Shown in pieces: positions 1 to 11,800 of a DNA stretch of 64,000 nt. The DNA is from Pseudovibrio sp. Tun.PSC04-5.I4 (GTDB lineage: Bacteria > Pseudomonadota > Alphaproteobacteria > Rhizobiales > Stappiaceae). Position numbers and translations under genes: made by a program. The DNA lies in contig NZ_FNLB01000006.1 in NCBI RefSeq assembly GCF_900104145.1, positions 1,819,001 through 1,883,000 of the forward strand, written 5' to 3'. The notes under the pieces are model-generated. The model was not told where the DNA came from and did no database searches. It saw nothing but the letters and a program-made list of their open reading frames with translations. Numbering within the stretch: the stretch's first letter is position 1; each line of letters begins with the position of its first letter.

Positions 1-1388
1 ACCGCCTTTTCAAATCCACTTGTTGTCACCGTCCGAGACAGCGGCAACAATCCGGTTCCAAATGAGACAGTCACCTTCACGGCGCCCTCAACCAATGCAA
101 GTCTGGACCCTGACGTTCAAACAGAAACCACAGACGCTGCCGGTCAGATCAGTTTGAGCGTCACAGCAAACAGCACAGTCGGCGCTTACACAGTGGTAGC
201 CAGTGTTGGCGGTGTTGCAACAACAGCTGATTTCCCTCTGACAAATAGCGTCGGGGCCGCAGCCTCAATCACGGCCGACTCTGGGTCTCCTCAAGACGCA
301 GTGATCTCAACCGCCTTTACAAATCCACTTGTTGTCACCGTCCGAGACAGCGGCAACAATCCGGTTCCAAATGAGACAGTCACCTTCACGGCGCCCTCAA
401 CCAATGCAAGTCTGGACCCTGACGTTCAAACAGAAACCACGACGCTGCCGGTCAGATCAGTTTGAGCGTCACAGCAAACAGCACAGTCGGCGCTTACACA
501 GTGGTAGCCAGTGTTGGCGGTGTTGCAACAACAGCTGATTTCCCTCTGACAAATAGCGTCGGGGCCGCAGCCTCAATCACGGCCGACTCTGGGTCTCCTC
601 AAGACGCAGTGATCTCAACCGCCTTTACAAATCCACTTGTTGTCACCGTCCGAGACAGCGGCAACAATCCGGTTCCAAATGAGACAGTCACCTTCACGGC
701 GCCCTCAACCAATGCAAGTCTGGACCCTGACGTTCAAACAGAAACCACGACGCTGCCGGTCAGATCAGTTTGAGCGTCACAGCAAACAGCACAGTCGGCG
801 CTTACACAGTGGTAGCCAGTGTTGGCGGTGTTGCAACAACAGCTGATTTCCCTCTGACAAATAGCGTCGGGGCCGCAGCCTCAATCACGGCCGACTCTGG
901 GTCTCCTCAAGACGCAGTGATCTCAACCGCCTTTCAAATCCACTTGTTGTCACCGTCCGGACAGCGGCAACAATCCGGTTCCAAATGAGACAGTCACCTT
1001 CACGGCGCCCTCAACCAATGCAAGTCTGGACCCTGACGTTCAAACAGCAAACACAGACGCTGCCGGTCAGATCAGTTTGAGCGTCACAGCAAACAGCACA
1101 GTCGGCGCTTACACAGTGGTAGCCAGTGTTGGCGGTGTTGCAACAACAGCTGATTTCCCTCTGACAAATAGCGTCGGGGCCGCAGCCTCAATCACGGCCG
1201 ACTCTGGGTCTCCTCAAGACGCAGTGATCTCAACCGCCTTTCAAATCCACTTGTTGTCACCGTCCGAGACAGCGGCAACAATCCGGTTCCAAATGAGACA
1301 GTCACCTTCACGGCGCCCTCAACCAATGCAAGTCTGGACCCTGACGTTCAAACAGAAACCACCGACGCTGCCGGTCAGATCAGTTTGA
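1..1388 (+). pseudogene. Frame-broken repeat segment of giant Ig-like adhesin (copy A)
   Basis: This is the leftmost part of the copy A adhesin gene, coding for Ig-like repeats but broken at about 438, 746, 932, 955 and 1240 by single-base losses. Between breaks the reading frame is the same repeat protein as downstream. The missing bases sit where repeats differ from one another, for example the base before CAAATCC that gives S, T or A in intact units. That pattern suggests consensus errors in a collapsed repeat rather than true decay. The upstream part of the gene is outside the window. Confidence 0.6.
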
Positions 1389-2314
1389 GCGTCACAGCAA
1401 ACAGCACAGTCGGCGCTTACACAGTGGTAGCCAGTGTTGGCGGTGTTGCAACAACAGCTGATTTCCCTCTGACAAATAGCGTCGGGGCCGCAGCCTCAAT
1501 CACGGCCGACTCTGGGTCTCCTCAAGACGCAGTGATCTCAACCGCCTTTTCAAATCCACTTGTTGTCACCGTCCGAGACAGCGGCAACAATCCGGTTCCA
1601 AATGAGACAGTCACCTTCACGGCGCCCTCAACCAATGCAAGTCTGGACCCTGACGTTCAAACAGCAAACACAGACGCTGCCGGTCAGATCAGTTTGAGCG
1701 TCACAGCAAACAGCACAGTCGGCGCTTACACAGTGGTAGCCAGTGTTGGCGGTGTTGCAACAACAGCTGATTTCCCTCTGACAAATAGCGTCGGGGCCGC
1801 AGCCTCAATCACGGCCGACTCTGGGTCTCCTCAAGACGCAGTGATCTCAACCGCCTTTTCAAATCCACTTGTTGTCACCGTCCGAGACAGCGGCAACAAT
1901 CCGGTTCCAAATGAGACAGTCACCTTCACGGCGCCCTCAACCAATGCAAGTCTGGACCCTGACGTTCAAACAGAAACCACCGACGCTGCCGGTCAGATCA
2001 GTTTGAGCGTCACAGCAAACAGCACAGTCGGCGCTTACACAGTGGTAGCCAGTGTTGGCGGTGTTGCAACAACAGCTGATTTCCCTCTGACAAATAGCGT
2101 CGGGGCCGCAGCCTCAATCACGGCCGACTCTGGGTCTCCTCAAGACGCAGTGATCTCAACCGCCTTTTCAAATCCACTTGTTGTCACCGTCCGAGACAGC
2201 GGCAACAATCCGGTTCCAAATGAGACAGTCACCTTCACGGCGCCCTCAACCAATGCAAGTCTGGACCCTGACGTTCAAACAGAAACACAGACGCTGCCGG
2301 TCAGATCAGTTTGA
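1385..2314 (+). CDS. Ig-like repeat adhesin, open segment of copy A
   Basis: An open stretch of three Ig-like repeats of the copy A subtype, in the same frame sense as the rest of the gene. It has no start signal of its own; the first codon is a TTG inside the repeat and overlaps the previous broken segment by four bases. It ends at about 2282, where one C is missing from the ACCACAGAC column. It is best read as part of one long gene running to 11896, not as a separate protein. Confidence 0.55.
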   Translation: MSVTANSTVGAYTVVASVGGVATTADFPLTNSVGAAASITADSGSPQDAVISTAFSNPLVVTVRDSGNNPVPNETVTFTAPSTNASLDPDVQTANTDAAGQISLSVTANSTVGAYTVVASVGGVATTADFPLTNSVGAAASITADSGSPQDAVISTAFSNPLVVTVRDSGNNPVPNETVTFTAPSTNASLDPDVQTETTDAAGQISLSVTANSTVGAYTVVASVGGVATTADFPLTNSVGAAASITADSGSPQDAVISTAFSNPLVVTVRDSGNNPVPNETVTFTAPSTNASLDPDVQTETQTLPVRSV

Positions 2315-5300
2315 GCGTCACAGCAAACAGCACAGTCGGCGCTTACACAGTGGTAGCCAGTGTTGGCGGTGTTGCAACAACAGCTGATTTCCCTCTGACA
2401 AATAGCGTCGGGGCCGCAGCCTCAATCACGGCCGACTCTGGGTCTCCTCAAGACGCAGTGATCTCAACCGCCTTTTCAAATCCACTTGTTGTCACCGTCC
2501 GAGACAGCGGCAACAATCCGGTTCCAAATGAGACAGTCACCTTCACGGCGCCCTCAACCAATGCAAGTCTGGACCCTGACGTTCAAACAGCAAACACAGA
2601 CGCTGCCGGTCAGATCAGTTTGAGCGTCACAGCAAACAGCACAGTCGGCGCTTACACAGTGGTAGCCAGTGTTGGCGGTGTTGCAACAACAGCTGATTTC
2701 CCTCTGACAAATAGCGTCGGGGCCGCAGCCTCAATCACGGCCGACTCTGGGTCTCCTCAAGACGCAGTGATCTCAACCGCCTTTACAAATCCACTTGTTG
2801 TCACCGTCCGAGACAGCGGCAACAATCCGGTTCCAAATGAGACAGTCACCTTCACGGCGCCCTCAACCAATGCAAGTCTGGACCCTGACGTTCAAACAGA
2901 AACCACCGACGCTGCCGGTCAGATCAGTTTGAGCGTCACAGCAAACAGCACAGTCGGCGCTTACACAGTGGTAGCCAGTGTTGGCGGTGTTGCAACAACA
3001 GCTGATTTCCCTCTGACAAATAGCGTCGGGGCCGCAGCCTCAATCACGGCCGACTCTGGGTCTCCTCAAGACGCAGTGATCTCAACCGCCTTTACAAATC
3101 CACTTGTTGTCACCGTCCGAGACAGCGGCAACAATCCGGTTCCAAATGAGACAGTCACCTTCACGGCGCCCTCAACCAATGCAAGTCTGGACCCTGACGT
3201 TCAAACAGAAACCACCGACGCTGCCGGTCAGATCAGTTTGAGCGTCACAGCAAACAGCACAGTCGGCGCTTACACAGTGGTAGCCAGTGTTGGCGGTGTT
3301 GCAACAACAGCTGATTTCCCTCTGACAAATAGCGTCGGGGCCGCAGCCTCAATCACGGCCGACTCTGGGTCGCCTCAAGACGCAGTGATCTCAACCGCCT
3401 TTACAAATCCACTTGTTGTCACCGTCCGAGACAGCGGCAACAATCCGGTTCCAAATGAGACAGTCACCTTCACGGCGCCCTCAACCAATGCAAGTCTGGA
3501 CCCTGACGTTCAAACAGAAACCACCGACGCTGCCGGTCAGATCAGTTTGAGCGTCACAGCAAACAGCACAGTCGGCGCTTACACAGTGGTAGCCAGTGTT
3601 GGCGGTGTTGCAACAACAGCTGATTTCCCTCTGACAAATAGCGTCGGGGCCGCAGCCTCAATCACGGCCGACTCTGGGTCTCCTCAAGACGCAGTGATCT
3701 CAACCGCCTTTGCAAATCCACTTGTTGTCACCGTCCGAGACAGCGGCAACAATCCGGTTCCAAATGAGACAGTCACCTTCACGGCGCCCTCAACCAATGC
3801 AAGTCTGGACCCTGACGTTCAAACAGAAACCACCGACGCTGCCGGTCAGATCAGTTTGAGCGTCACAGCAAACAGCACAGTCGGCGCTTACACAGTGGTA
3901 GCCAGTGTTGGCGGTGTTGCAACAACAGCTGATTTCCCTCTGACAAATAGCGTCGGGGCCGCAGCCTCAATCACGGCCGACTCTGGGTCTCCTCAAGATG
4001 CAGTGATCTCAACCGCCTTTACAAATCCACTTGTTGTCACCGTCCGAGACAGCGGCAACAATCCGGTTCCAAATGAGACAGTCACCTTCACGGCGCCCTC
4101 AACCAATGCAAGTCTGGACCCTGACGTTCAAACAGAAACCACCGACGCTGCCGGTCAGATCAGTTTGAGCGTCACAGCAAACAGCACAGTCGGCGCTTAC
4201 ACAGTGGTAGCCAGTGTTGGCGGTGTTGCAACAACAGCTGATTTCCCTCTGACAAATAGCGTCGGGGCCGCAGCCTCAATCACGGCCGACTCTGGGTCGC
4301 CTCAAGACGCAGTGATCTCAACCGCCTTTACAAATCCACTTGTTGTCACCGTCCGAGACAGCGGCAATAATCCGGTTCCAAATGAGACAGTCACCTTCAC
4401 GGCGCCCTCAACCAATGCAAGTCTGGACCCTGACGTTCAAACAGAAACCACCGACGCTGCCGGTCAGATCAGTTTGAGCGTCACAGCAAACAGCACAGTC
4501 GGCGCTTACACAGTGGTAGCCAGTGTTGGCGGTGTTGCAACAACAGCTGATTTCCCTCTGACAAATAGCGTCGGGGCCGCAGCCTCAATCACGGCCGACT
4601 CTGGGTCTCCTCAAGACGCAGTGATCTCAACCGCCTTTACAAATCCACTTGTTGTCACCGTCCTGGACAGCGGCAACAATCCGGTTCCAAATGAGACAGT
4701 CACCTTCACGGCGCCCTCAACCAATGCAAGTCTGGACCCTGACGTTCAAACAGAAACCACCGACGCTGCCGGTCAGATCAGTTTGAGCGTCACAGCAAAC
4801 AGCACAGTCGGCGCTTACACAGTGGTAGCCAGTGTTGGCGGTGTTGCAACAACAGCTGATTTCCCTCTGACAAATAGCGTCGGGGCCGCAGCCTCAATCA
4901 CGGCCGACTCTGGGTCTCCTCAAGACGCAGTGATCTCAACCGCCTTTACAAATCCACTTGTTGTCACCGTCCTAGACAGCGGCAACAATCCGGTTCCAAA
5001 TGAGACAGTCACCTTCACGGCGCCCTCAACCAATGCAAGTCTGGACCCTGACGTTCAAACAGCAAACACAGACGCGGCCGGTCAGATCAGTTTGAGCGTC
5101 ACAGCAAACAGCACAGTCGGCGCTTACACAGTGGTAGCCAGTGTTGGCGGTGTTGCAACAACAGCTGATTTCCCTCTGACAAATAGCGTCGGGGCCGCAG
5201 CCTCAATCACGGCCGACTCTGGGTCTCCTCAAGACGCAGTGATCTCAACCGCCTTTGCAAATCCACTTGTTGTCACCGTCCGAGACAGCGGCAACAATCC

Positions 5301-5352
5301 GGTTCCAAATGAGACAGTCACCTTCACGGCGCCCTCAACCGGGCAAGTCTGA
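2311..5352 (+). CDS. Ig-like repeat adhesin, longest open segment in the damaged part of copy A
   Basis: About 1013 codons of uninterrupted 103-residue Ig-like repeats (bacterial Ig-like group 1 type). Each has the pattern ADSGSPQDAVISTAF, NPLVVTV, VTFTAPS, TDAAGQIS, VTANSTVGAYTV and TADFPLTN. Two units carry LDSG instead of RDSG. The frame is lost at 5340-5395, where several bases are missing together. There is no ribosome site or signal peptide, so this is an internal piece of the copy A gene. Confidence 0.6.
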   Translation: MSVTANSTVGAYTVVASVGGVATTADFPLTNSVGAAASITADSGSPQDAVISTAFSNPLVVTVRDSGNNPVPNETVTFTAPSTNASLDPDVQTANTDAAGQISLSVTANSTVGAYTVVASVGGVATTADFPLTNSVGAAASITADSGSPQDAVISTAFTNPLVVTVRDSGNNPVPNETVTFTAPSTNASLDPDVQTETTDAAGQISLSVTANSTVGAYTVVASVGGVATTADFPLTNSVGAAASITADSGSPQDAVISTAFTNPLVVTVRDSGNNPVPNETVTFTAPSTNASLDPDVQTETTDAAGQISLSVTANSTVGAYTVVASVGGVATTADFPLTNSVGAAASITADSGSPQDAVISTAFTNPLVVTVRDSGNNPVPNETVTFTAPSTNASLDPDVQTETTDAAGQISLSVTANSTVGAYTVVASVGGVATTADFPLTNSVGAAASITADSGSPQDAVISTAFANPLVVTVRDSGNNPVPNETVTFTAPSTNASLDPDVQTETTDAAGQISLSVTANSTVGAYTVVASVGGVATTADFPLTNSVGAAASITADSGSPQDAVISTAFTNPLVVTVRDSGNNPVPNETVTFTAPSTNASLDPDVQTETTDAAGQISLSVTANSTVGAYTVVASVGGVATTADFPLTNSVGAAASITADSGSPQDAVISTAFTNPLVVTVRDSGNNPVPNETVTFTAPSTNASLDPDVQTETTDAAGQISLSVTANSTVGAYTVVASVGGVATTADFPLTNSVGAAASITADSGSPQDAVISTAFTNPLVVTVLDSGNNPVPNETVTFTAPSTNASLDPDVQTETTDAAGQISLSVTANSTVGAYTVVASVGGVATTADFPLTNSVGAAASITADSGSPQDAVISTAFTNPLVVTVLDSGNNPVPNETVTFTAPSTNASLDPDVQTANTDAAGQISLSVTANSTVGAYTVVASVGGVATTADFPLTNSVGAAASITADSGSPQDAVISTAFANPLVVTVRDSGNNPVPNETVTFTAPSTGQV

Positions 5353-5385
5353 CCCTGACGTTCAACAGCAACCACTGACGCCTCG

Positions 5386-6162
5386 GTGAGTCAGTTTAGC
5401 GTCACAGCAAACAGCACAGTCGGCGCTTACACAGTGGTAGCCAGTGTTGGCGGTGTTGCAACAACAGCTGATTTCCCTCTGACAAATAGCGTCGGGGCCG
5501 CAGCCTCAATCACGGCCGACTCTGGGTCTCCTCAAGACGCAGTGATCTCAACCGCCTTTACAAATCCACTTGTTGTCACCGTCCGAGACAGCGGCAACAA
5601 TCCGGTTCCAAATGAGACAGTCACCTTCACGGCGCCCTCAACCAATGCAAGTCTGGACCCTGACGTTCAAACAGAAACCACCGACGCTGCCGGTCAGATC
5701 AGTTTGAGCGTCACAGCAAACAGCACAGTCGGCGCTTACACAGTGGTAGCCAGTGTTGGCGGTGTTGCAACAACAGCTGATTTCCCTCTGACAAATAGCG
5801 TCGGGGCCGCAGCCTCAATCTCTGCCGACTCTGGGTCTCCTCAAGACGCAGTGATCTCAACCGCCTTTTCAAATCCACTTGTTGTCACCGTCCGAGACAG
5901 CGGCAACAATCCGGTTCCAAATGAGACAGTCACCTTCACGGCGCCCTCAACCAATGCAAGTCTGGACCCTGACGTTCAAACAGAAACCACCGACGCTGCC
6001 GGTCAGATCAGTTTGAGCGTCACAGCAAACAGCACAGTCGGCGCTTACACAGTGGTAGCCAGTGTTGGCGGTGTTGCAACAACAGCTGATTTCCCTCTGA
6101 CAAATAGCGTCGGGGCCGCAGCCTCAATCACGGCCGACTCTGGGTCCCTCAAGACGCAGTGA
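5386..6162 (+). CDS. Ig-like repeat adhesin, open segment of copy A
   Basis: Roughly two and a half Ig-like repeats of the copy A subtype. The apparent first codons (MSQFSV) come from the disturbed bases at 5380-5400 and are not a real start. The frame ends at about 6146, where TCTCCTC reads TCCCTC. One unit here has ISADSG instead of ITADSG, a feature of the copy B subtype. It is part of the same long gene. Confidence 0.5.
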   Translation: MSQFSVTANSTVGAYTVVASVGGVATTADFPLTNSVGAAASITADSGSPQDAVISTAFTNPLVVTVRDSGNNPVPNETVTFTAPSTNASLDPDVQTETTDAAGQISLSVTANSTVGAYTVVASVGGVATTADFPLTNSVGAAASISADSGSPQDAVISTAFSNPLVVTVRDSGNNPVPNETVTFTAPSTNASLDPDVQTETTDAAGQISLSVTANSTVGAYTVVASVGGVATTADFPLTNSVGAAASITADSGSLKTQ

Positions 6163-7868
6163 TCTCAACCGCCTTTACAAATCCACTTGTTGTCACCGTC
6201 CGAGACAGCGGCAACAATCCGGTTCCAAATGAGACAGTCACCTTCACGGCGCCCTCAACCAATGCAAGTCTGGACCCTGACGTTCAAACAGAAACCACCG
6301 ACGCTGCCGGTCAGATCAGTTTGAGCGTCACAGCAAACAGCACAGTCGGCGCTTACACAGTGGTAGCCAGTGTTGGCGGTGTTGCAACAACAGCTGATTT
6401 CCCTCTGACAAATAGCGTCGGGGCCGCAGCCTCAATCACGGCCGACTCTGGGTCTCCTCAAGACGCAGTGATCTCAACCGCCTTTACAAATCCACTTGTT
6501 GTCACCGTCCGAGACAGCGGCAACAATCCGGTTCCAAATGAGACAGTCACCTTCACGGCGCCCTCAACCAATGCAAGTCTGGACCCTGACGTTCAAACAG
6601 AAACCACCGACGCTGCCGGTCAGATCAGTTTGAGCGTCACAGCAAACAGCACAGTCGGCGCTTACACAGTGGTAGCCAGTGTTGGCGGTGTTGCAACAAC
6701 AGCTGATTTCCCTCTGACAAATAGCGTCGGGGCCGCAGCCTCAATCACGGCCGACTCTGGGTCTCCTCAAGACGCAGTGATCTCAACCGCCTTTACAAAT
6801 CCACTTGTTGTCACCGTCCGAGACAGCGGCAACAATCCGGTTCCAAATGAGACAGTCACCTTCACGGCGCCCTCAACCAATGCAAGTCTGGACCCTGACG
6901 TTCAAACAGAAACCACAGACGCTGCCGGTCAGATCAGTTTGAGCGTCACAGCAAACAGCACAGTCGGCGCTTACACAGTGGTAGCCAGTGTTGGCGGTGT
7001 TGCAACAACAGCTGATTTCCCTCTGACAAATAGCGTCGGGGCCGCAGCCTCAATCACGGCCGACTCTGGGTCTCCTCAAGACGCAGTGATCTCAACCGCC
7101 TTTACAAATCCACTTGTTGTCACCGTCCGAGACAGCGGCAACAATCCGGTTCCAAATGAGACAGTCACCTTCACGGCGCCCTCAACCAATGCAAGTCTGG
7201 ACCCTGACGTTCAAACAGAAACCACCGACGCTGCCGGTCAGATCAGTTTGAGCGTCACAGCAAACAGCACAGTCGGCGCTTACACAGTGGTAGCCAGTGT
7301 TGGCGGTGTTGCAACAACAGCTGATTTCCCTCTGACAAATAGCGTCGGGGCCGCAGCCTCAATCACGGCCGACTCTGGGTCTCCTCAAGACGCAGTGATC
7401 TCAACCGCCTTTACAAATCCACTTGTTGTCACCGTCCGAGACAGCGGCAACAATCCGGTTCCAAATGAGACAGTCACCTTCACGGCGCCCTCAACCAATG
7501 CAAGTCTGGACCCTGACGTTCAAACAGAAACCACCGACGCTGCCGGTCAGATCAGTTTGAGCGTCACAGCAAACAGCACAGTCGGCGCTTACACAGTGGT
7601 AGCCAGTGTTGGCGGTGTTGCAACAACAGCTGATTTCCCTCTGACAAATAGCGTCGGGGCCGCAGCCTCAATCACGGCCGACTCTGGGTCTCCTCAAGAC
7701 GCAGTGATCTCAACCGCCTTTCAAATCCACTTGTTGTCACCGTCCGAGACAGCGGCAACAATCCGGTTCCAAATGAGACAGTCACCTTCACGGCGCCCTC
7801 AACCAATGCAAGTCTGGACCCTGACGTTCAAACAGAAACCACCGACGCTGCCGGTCAGATCAGTTTGA
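6159..7868 (+). CDS. Ig-like repeat adhesin, open segment of copy A
   Basis: About five and a half Ig-like repeats of the copy A subtype. The frame is lost at about 7720, where the column that normally codes S, T or A before NPLVV lacks one base. The nominal first codon is GTG in the middle of DAVIST, so the segment is internal. It belongs with the flanking segments to one adhesin gene ending at 11896. Confidence 0.5.
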   Translation: MISTAFTNPLVVTVRDSGNNPVPNETVTFTAPSTNASLDPDVQTETTDAAGQISLSVTANSTVGAYTVVASVGGVATTADFPLTNSVGAAASITADSGSPQDAVISTAFTNPLVVTVRDSGNNPVPNETVTFTAPSTNASLDPDVQTETTDAAGQISLSVTANSTVGAYTVVASVGGVATTADFPLTNSVGAAASITADSGSPQDAVISTAFTNPLVVTVRDSGNNPVPNETVTFTAPSTNASLDPDVQTETTDAAGQISLSVTANSTVGAYTVVASVGGVATTADFPLTNSVGAAASITADSGSPQDAVISTAFTNPLVVTVRDSGNNPVPNETVTFTAPSTNASLDPDVQTETTDAAGQISLSVTANSTVGAYTVVASVGGVATTADFPLTNSVGAAASITADSGSPQDAVISTAFTNPLVVTVRDSGNNPVPNETVTFTAPSTNASLDPDVQTETTDAAGQISLSVTANSTVGAYTVVASVGGVATTADFPLTNSVGAAASITADSGSPQDAVISTAFQIHLLSPSETAATIRFQMRQSPSRRPQPMQVWTLTFKQKPPTLPVRSV

Positions 7869-8809
7869 GCGTCACAGCAAACAGCACAGTCGGCGCTTAC
7901 ACAGTGGTAGCCAGTGTTGGCGGTGTTGCAACAACAGCTGATTTCCCTCTGACAAATAGCGTCGGGGCCGCAGCCTCAATCACGGCCGACTCTGGGTCTC
8001 CTCAAGACGCAGTGATCTCAACCGCCTTTGCAAATCCACTTGTTGTCACCGTCCGAGACAGCGGCAACAATCCGGTTCCAAATGAGACAGTCACCTTCAC
8101 GGCGCCCTCAACCTGCAAGTCTGACCCTGACGTTCAAACAGCAAACACAGACGCGCCGGTCAGATCAGTTTAGCGTCACAGCAAACAGCACAGTCGGCGC
8201 TTACACAGTGGTAGCCAGTGTTGGCGGTGTTGCAACAACAGCTGATTTCCCTCTGACAAATAGCGTCGGGGCCGCAGCCTCAATCACGGCCGACTCTGGG
8301 TCTCCTCAAGACGCAGTGATCTCAACCGCCTTTCAAATCCACTTGTTGTCACCGTCCGAGACAGCGGCAACAATCCGGTTCCAAATGAGACAGTCACCTT
8401 CACGGCGCCCTCAACCAATGCAAGTCTGGACCCTGACGTTCAACAGAACCACGACGCTGCCGGTCAGATCAGTTTGAGCGTCACAGCAAACAGCACAGTC
8501 GGCGCTTACACAGTGGTAGCCAGTTTGGCGGTGTTGCAACAACAGCTGATTTCCCTCTGACAAATAGCGTCGGGGCCGCAGCCTCAATCACGGCCGACTC
8601 TGGGTCCCTCAAGACGCAGTGATCTCAACCGCCTTTACAAATCCACTTGTTGTCACCGTCCGAGACAGCGGCAAAATCCGGTTCCAAATGAGACAGTCAC
8701 CTTCACGGCGCCCTCACCTGCAAGTCTGACCCTGCGTTCAAACAGAAACCACGACGCTCGGTCAGATCAGTTTGACGTCACAGCAAACAGCACAGTCGGC
8801 GCTTACACA
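7865..8809 (+). pseudogene. Heavily frame-broken repeat segment of adhesin copy A
   Basis: This stretch has the densest indels of the array: near 8113, 8145, 8330, 8440, 8524, 8605, 8672 and 8715-8775, almost all single-base losses at repeat-polymorphic columns. It lies just before the array changes subtype at about 8950. A collapsed or mis-joined repeat assembly would produce errors exactly here. A genuine pseudogene cannot be excluded from sequence alone. Confidence 0.55.
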
Positions 8810-11800
8810 GTGGTAGCCAGTGTTGGCGGTGTTGCAACAACAGCTGATTTCCCTCTGACAAATAGCGTCGGGGCCGCAGCCTCAATCACGGCCGACTCTG
8901 GGTCTCCTCAAGACGCAGTGATCTCAACCGCCTTTGCAAATCCACTTGTTGTCACCGTCCTGGACAGCGGCACCAATCCGGTTCCAAATGTGGTTGTCAC
9001 CTTCACGGCGCCCTCAAACGGGGCAAGTCTGAGCTCTGACGTTCAAACAGAAACCACCGACGCTGCCGGTCAGATCAGTTTCATCGTCACAGCAAACAGC
9101 ACAGTCGGCGCTTACACAGTGGAAGCCAGTGTTGTCGGTGGTGCAACAACAGCTGATTTCTCTCTGACAAATACCGTCGGGGCCGCAGCCACAATCTCTG
9201 CCGACTCTGGGTCTCCTCAAGACGCAGTGATCTCAACCGCCTTTGCAAATCCACTTGTTGTCACCGTCCTGGACAGCGGCACCAATCCGGTTCCAAATGT
9301 GGTTGTCACCTTCACGGCGCCCTCAAACGGGGCAAGTCTGAGCTCTGACGTTCAAACAGAAACCACCGACGCTGCCGGTCAGATCAGTTTGAGCGTCACA
9401 GCAAACAGCACAGTCGGCGCTTACACAGTGGAAGCCAGTGTTGTCGGTGGTGCAACAACAGCTGATTTCTCTCTGACAAATACCGTCGGGGCCGCAGCCA
9501 CAATCACGGCCGACTCTGGGTCTCCTCAAGACGCAGTGATCTCAACCGCCTTTGCAAATCCACTTGTTGTCACCGTCCTGGACAGCGGCACCAATCCGGT
9601 TCCAAATGTGGTTGTCACCTTCACGGCGCCCTCAAACGGGGCAAGTCTGAGCTCTGACGTTCAAACAGAAACCACCGACGCTGCCGGTCAGATCAGTTTC
9701 ATCGTCACAGCAAACAGCACAGTCGGCGCTTACACAGTGGTAGCCAGTGTTGTCGGTGGTGCAACAACAGCTGATTTCTCTCTGACAAATACCGTCGGGG
9801 CCGCAGCCACAATCACGGCCGACTCTGGGTCTCCTCAAGACGCAGTGATCTCAACCGCCTTTGCAAATCCACTTGTTGTCACCGTCCTGGACAGCGGCAC
9901 CAATCCGGTTCCAAATGTGGTTGTCACCTTCACGGCGCCCTCAAACGGGGCAAGTCTGAGCTCTGACGTTCAAACAGAAACCACCGACGCGGCCGGTCAG
10001 ATCAGTTTCATCGTCACAGCAAACAGCACAGTCGGCGCTTACACAGTGGAAGCCAGTGTTGTCGGTGGTGCAACAACAGCTGATTTCTCTCTGACAAATA
10101 CCGTCGGGGCCGCAGCCACAATCACGGCCGACTCTGGGTCTCCTCAAGACGCAGTGATCTCAACCGCCTTTGCAAATCCACTTGTTGTCACCGTCCTGGA
10201 CAGCGGCACAAATCCGGTTCCAAATGTGGTTGTCACCTTCACGGCGCCCTCAAACGGGGCAAGTCTGAGCTCTGACGTTCAAACAGAAACCACCGACGCT
10301 GCCGGTCAGATCAGTTTCATCGTCACAGCAAACAGCACAGTCGGCGCTTACACAGTGGAAGCCAGTGTTGTCGGTGGTGCAACAACAGCTGATTTCTCTC
10401 TGACAAATACCGTCGGGGCCGCAGCCACAATCACGGCCGACTCTGGGTCTCCTCAAGACGCAGTGATCTCAACCGCCTTTGCAAATCCACTTGTTGTCAC
10501 CGTCCTGGACAGCGGCACCAATCCGGTTCCAAATGTGGTTGTCACCTTCACGGCGCCCTCAAACGGGGCAAGTCTGGACCCTGCCACTGACACAGCAATC
10601 ACCAACGCCTCTGGTGTGGCCAGTTTAGACGTCACAGCAAACAGCACATCTGGCGGGCCTTACACAGTCAATGCCAGTGTTGGCGTTGTTACTGAAACAG
10701 CTGATTTCTCTCTGACCAACGGTCGTGATAGTGCAGCAGACATCGCACGCACAAAAGCAGTTATCGCCGAATTTATTAGTACACGTGCAAATCAGATCGT
10801 TGCAGAACAACCCAAGCTGGTTCAGAGATTAAAGGCGGGGAAATTCGGTCAACAGAAAGGCCTTAACAGCTTATACTACGACGTTTCTTCCGCCCGTAAG
10901 CAAGCTTCATTCCAGTTCAGCTATGCAGCCTTCAGAACCAAAATGAACTCTCTCAATAACGGGCTTGCAACAAAGGCGACAAATAGGATTGTGAATGGTT
11001 TCAATCTTGTGGGGCAAGCCAGTCCTGATGCGAAGTTGGGCTGGGCTGCTGAAACGGGTCCTAACGATGCTACATCTGCAATAAATACTCTTGATTCCGG
11101 TAGTGATCCCTCAAGTGGCTCCTCCTCAGGCTTTGATATCTGGGCGCAAGGATCTTACGTCCGTGTCGAAAACAATAATTTTGAAAGCAACAACGGTTTG
11201 TTTTTTGCCGGTGTCGATTACCGTTACGAAGACACATTGCTTTTAGGTTTCATGACACAGTTGGATATTTCTGAGGTCGACAATAGTGCCGCGACAACAT
11301 CCGCAAGAGGTGTGGGCTGGATGTTCGGTCCATATGCTGTCGTTCAACTACAGCCTAATCTCTACCTGGATGGACAGGTAACATATGGTCGATCCAATAA
11401 TGATGTAAACGCATTGGGCTTGGGTTTTGACAACTTCGACACAGAACGATTACTGTTGCAGGCAGGTTTAACTGGCGACTTCAATCTTGACGCTCTAACT
11501 CTAAATCCCTTCGCACGATTGACATATTATTTTGAAAAACAGGAGGAATATGTCGATAGGCTCGGAAATACAATTCCTGATCAAGCCTTCACACTGGGGA
11601 GCTTGGAGTTTGGCCCGCGAGTTACCTATGAATACCTAAGTGAAAACGGGTATCAGCTTACTTCCTTTCTCTCCATTTCCGGCATTTATGACTTCAACCG
11701 CTTGACCAGCGGCGTGCCAATTGATGCAACGCTTGCCTCTGCTGATGGAAACTTCAGAGCCCGATTTGAGGGAGGTGTAGCAATTACAATCCCTAATCCA

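Larger units (their letters stand above)
1..10715 (+). repeat. Tandem array of ~309-bp Ig-like (Big_1-type) repeats, copy A
   Basis: Near-identical units of 309 bp (103 codons) run from the window edge. About 28 units are one subtype, with RDSGNNPVPNETV, SLSVTANST and FPLTNSVGAAAS. The last six, from about 8879, switch to the subtype that dominates copy B (LDSGTNPVPNVVV, VVGGATTADFSLTN). The switch falls at about 8950. Units differ mainly at a few fixed columns, such as S/T/A before NPLVV, and TETTD versus TANTD. The array is cut by the window start, so the full unit number is unknown. Confidence 0.95.
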
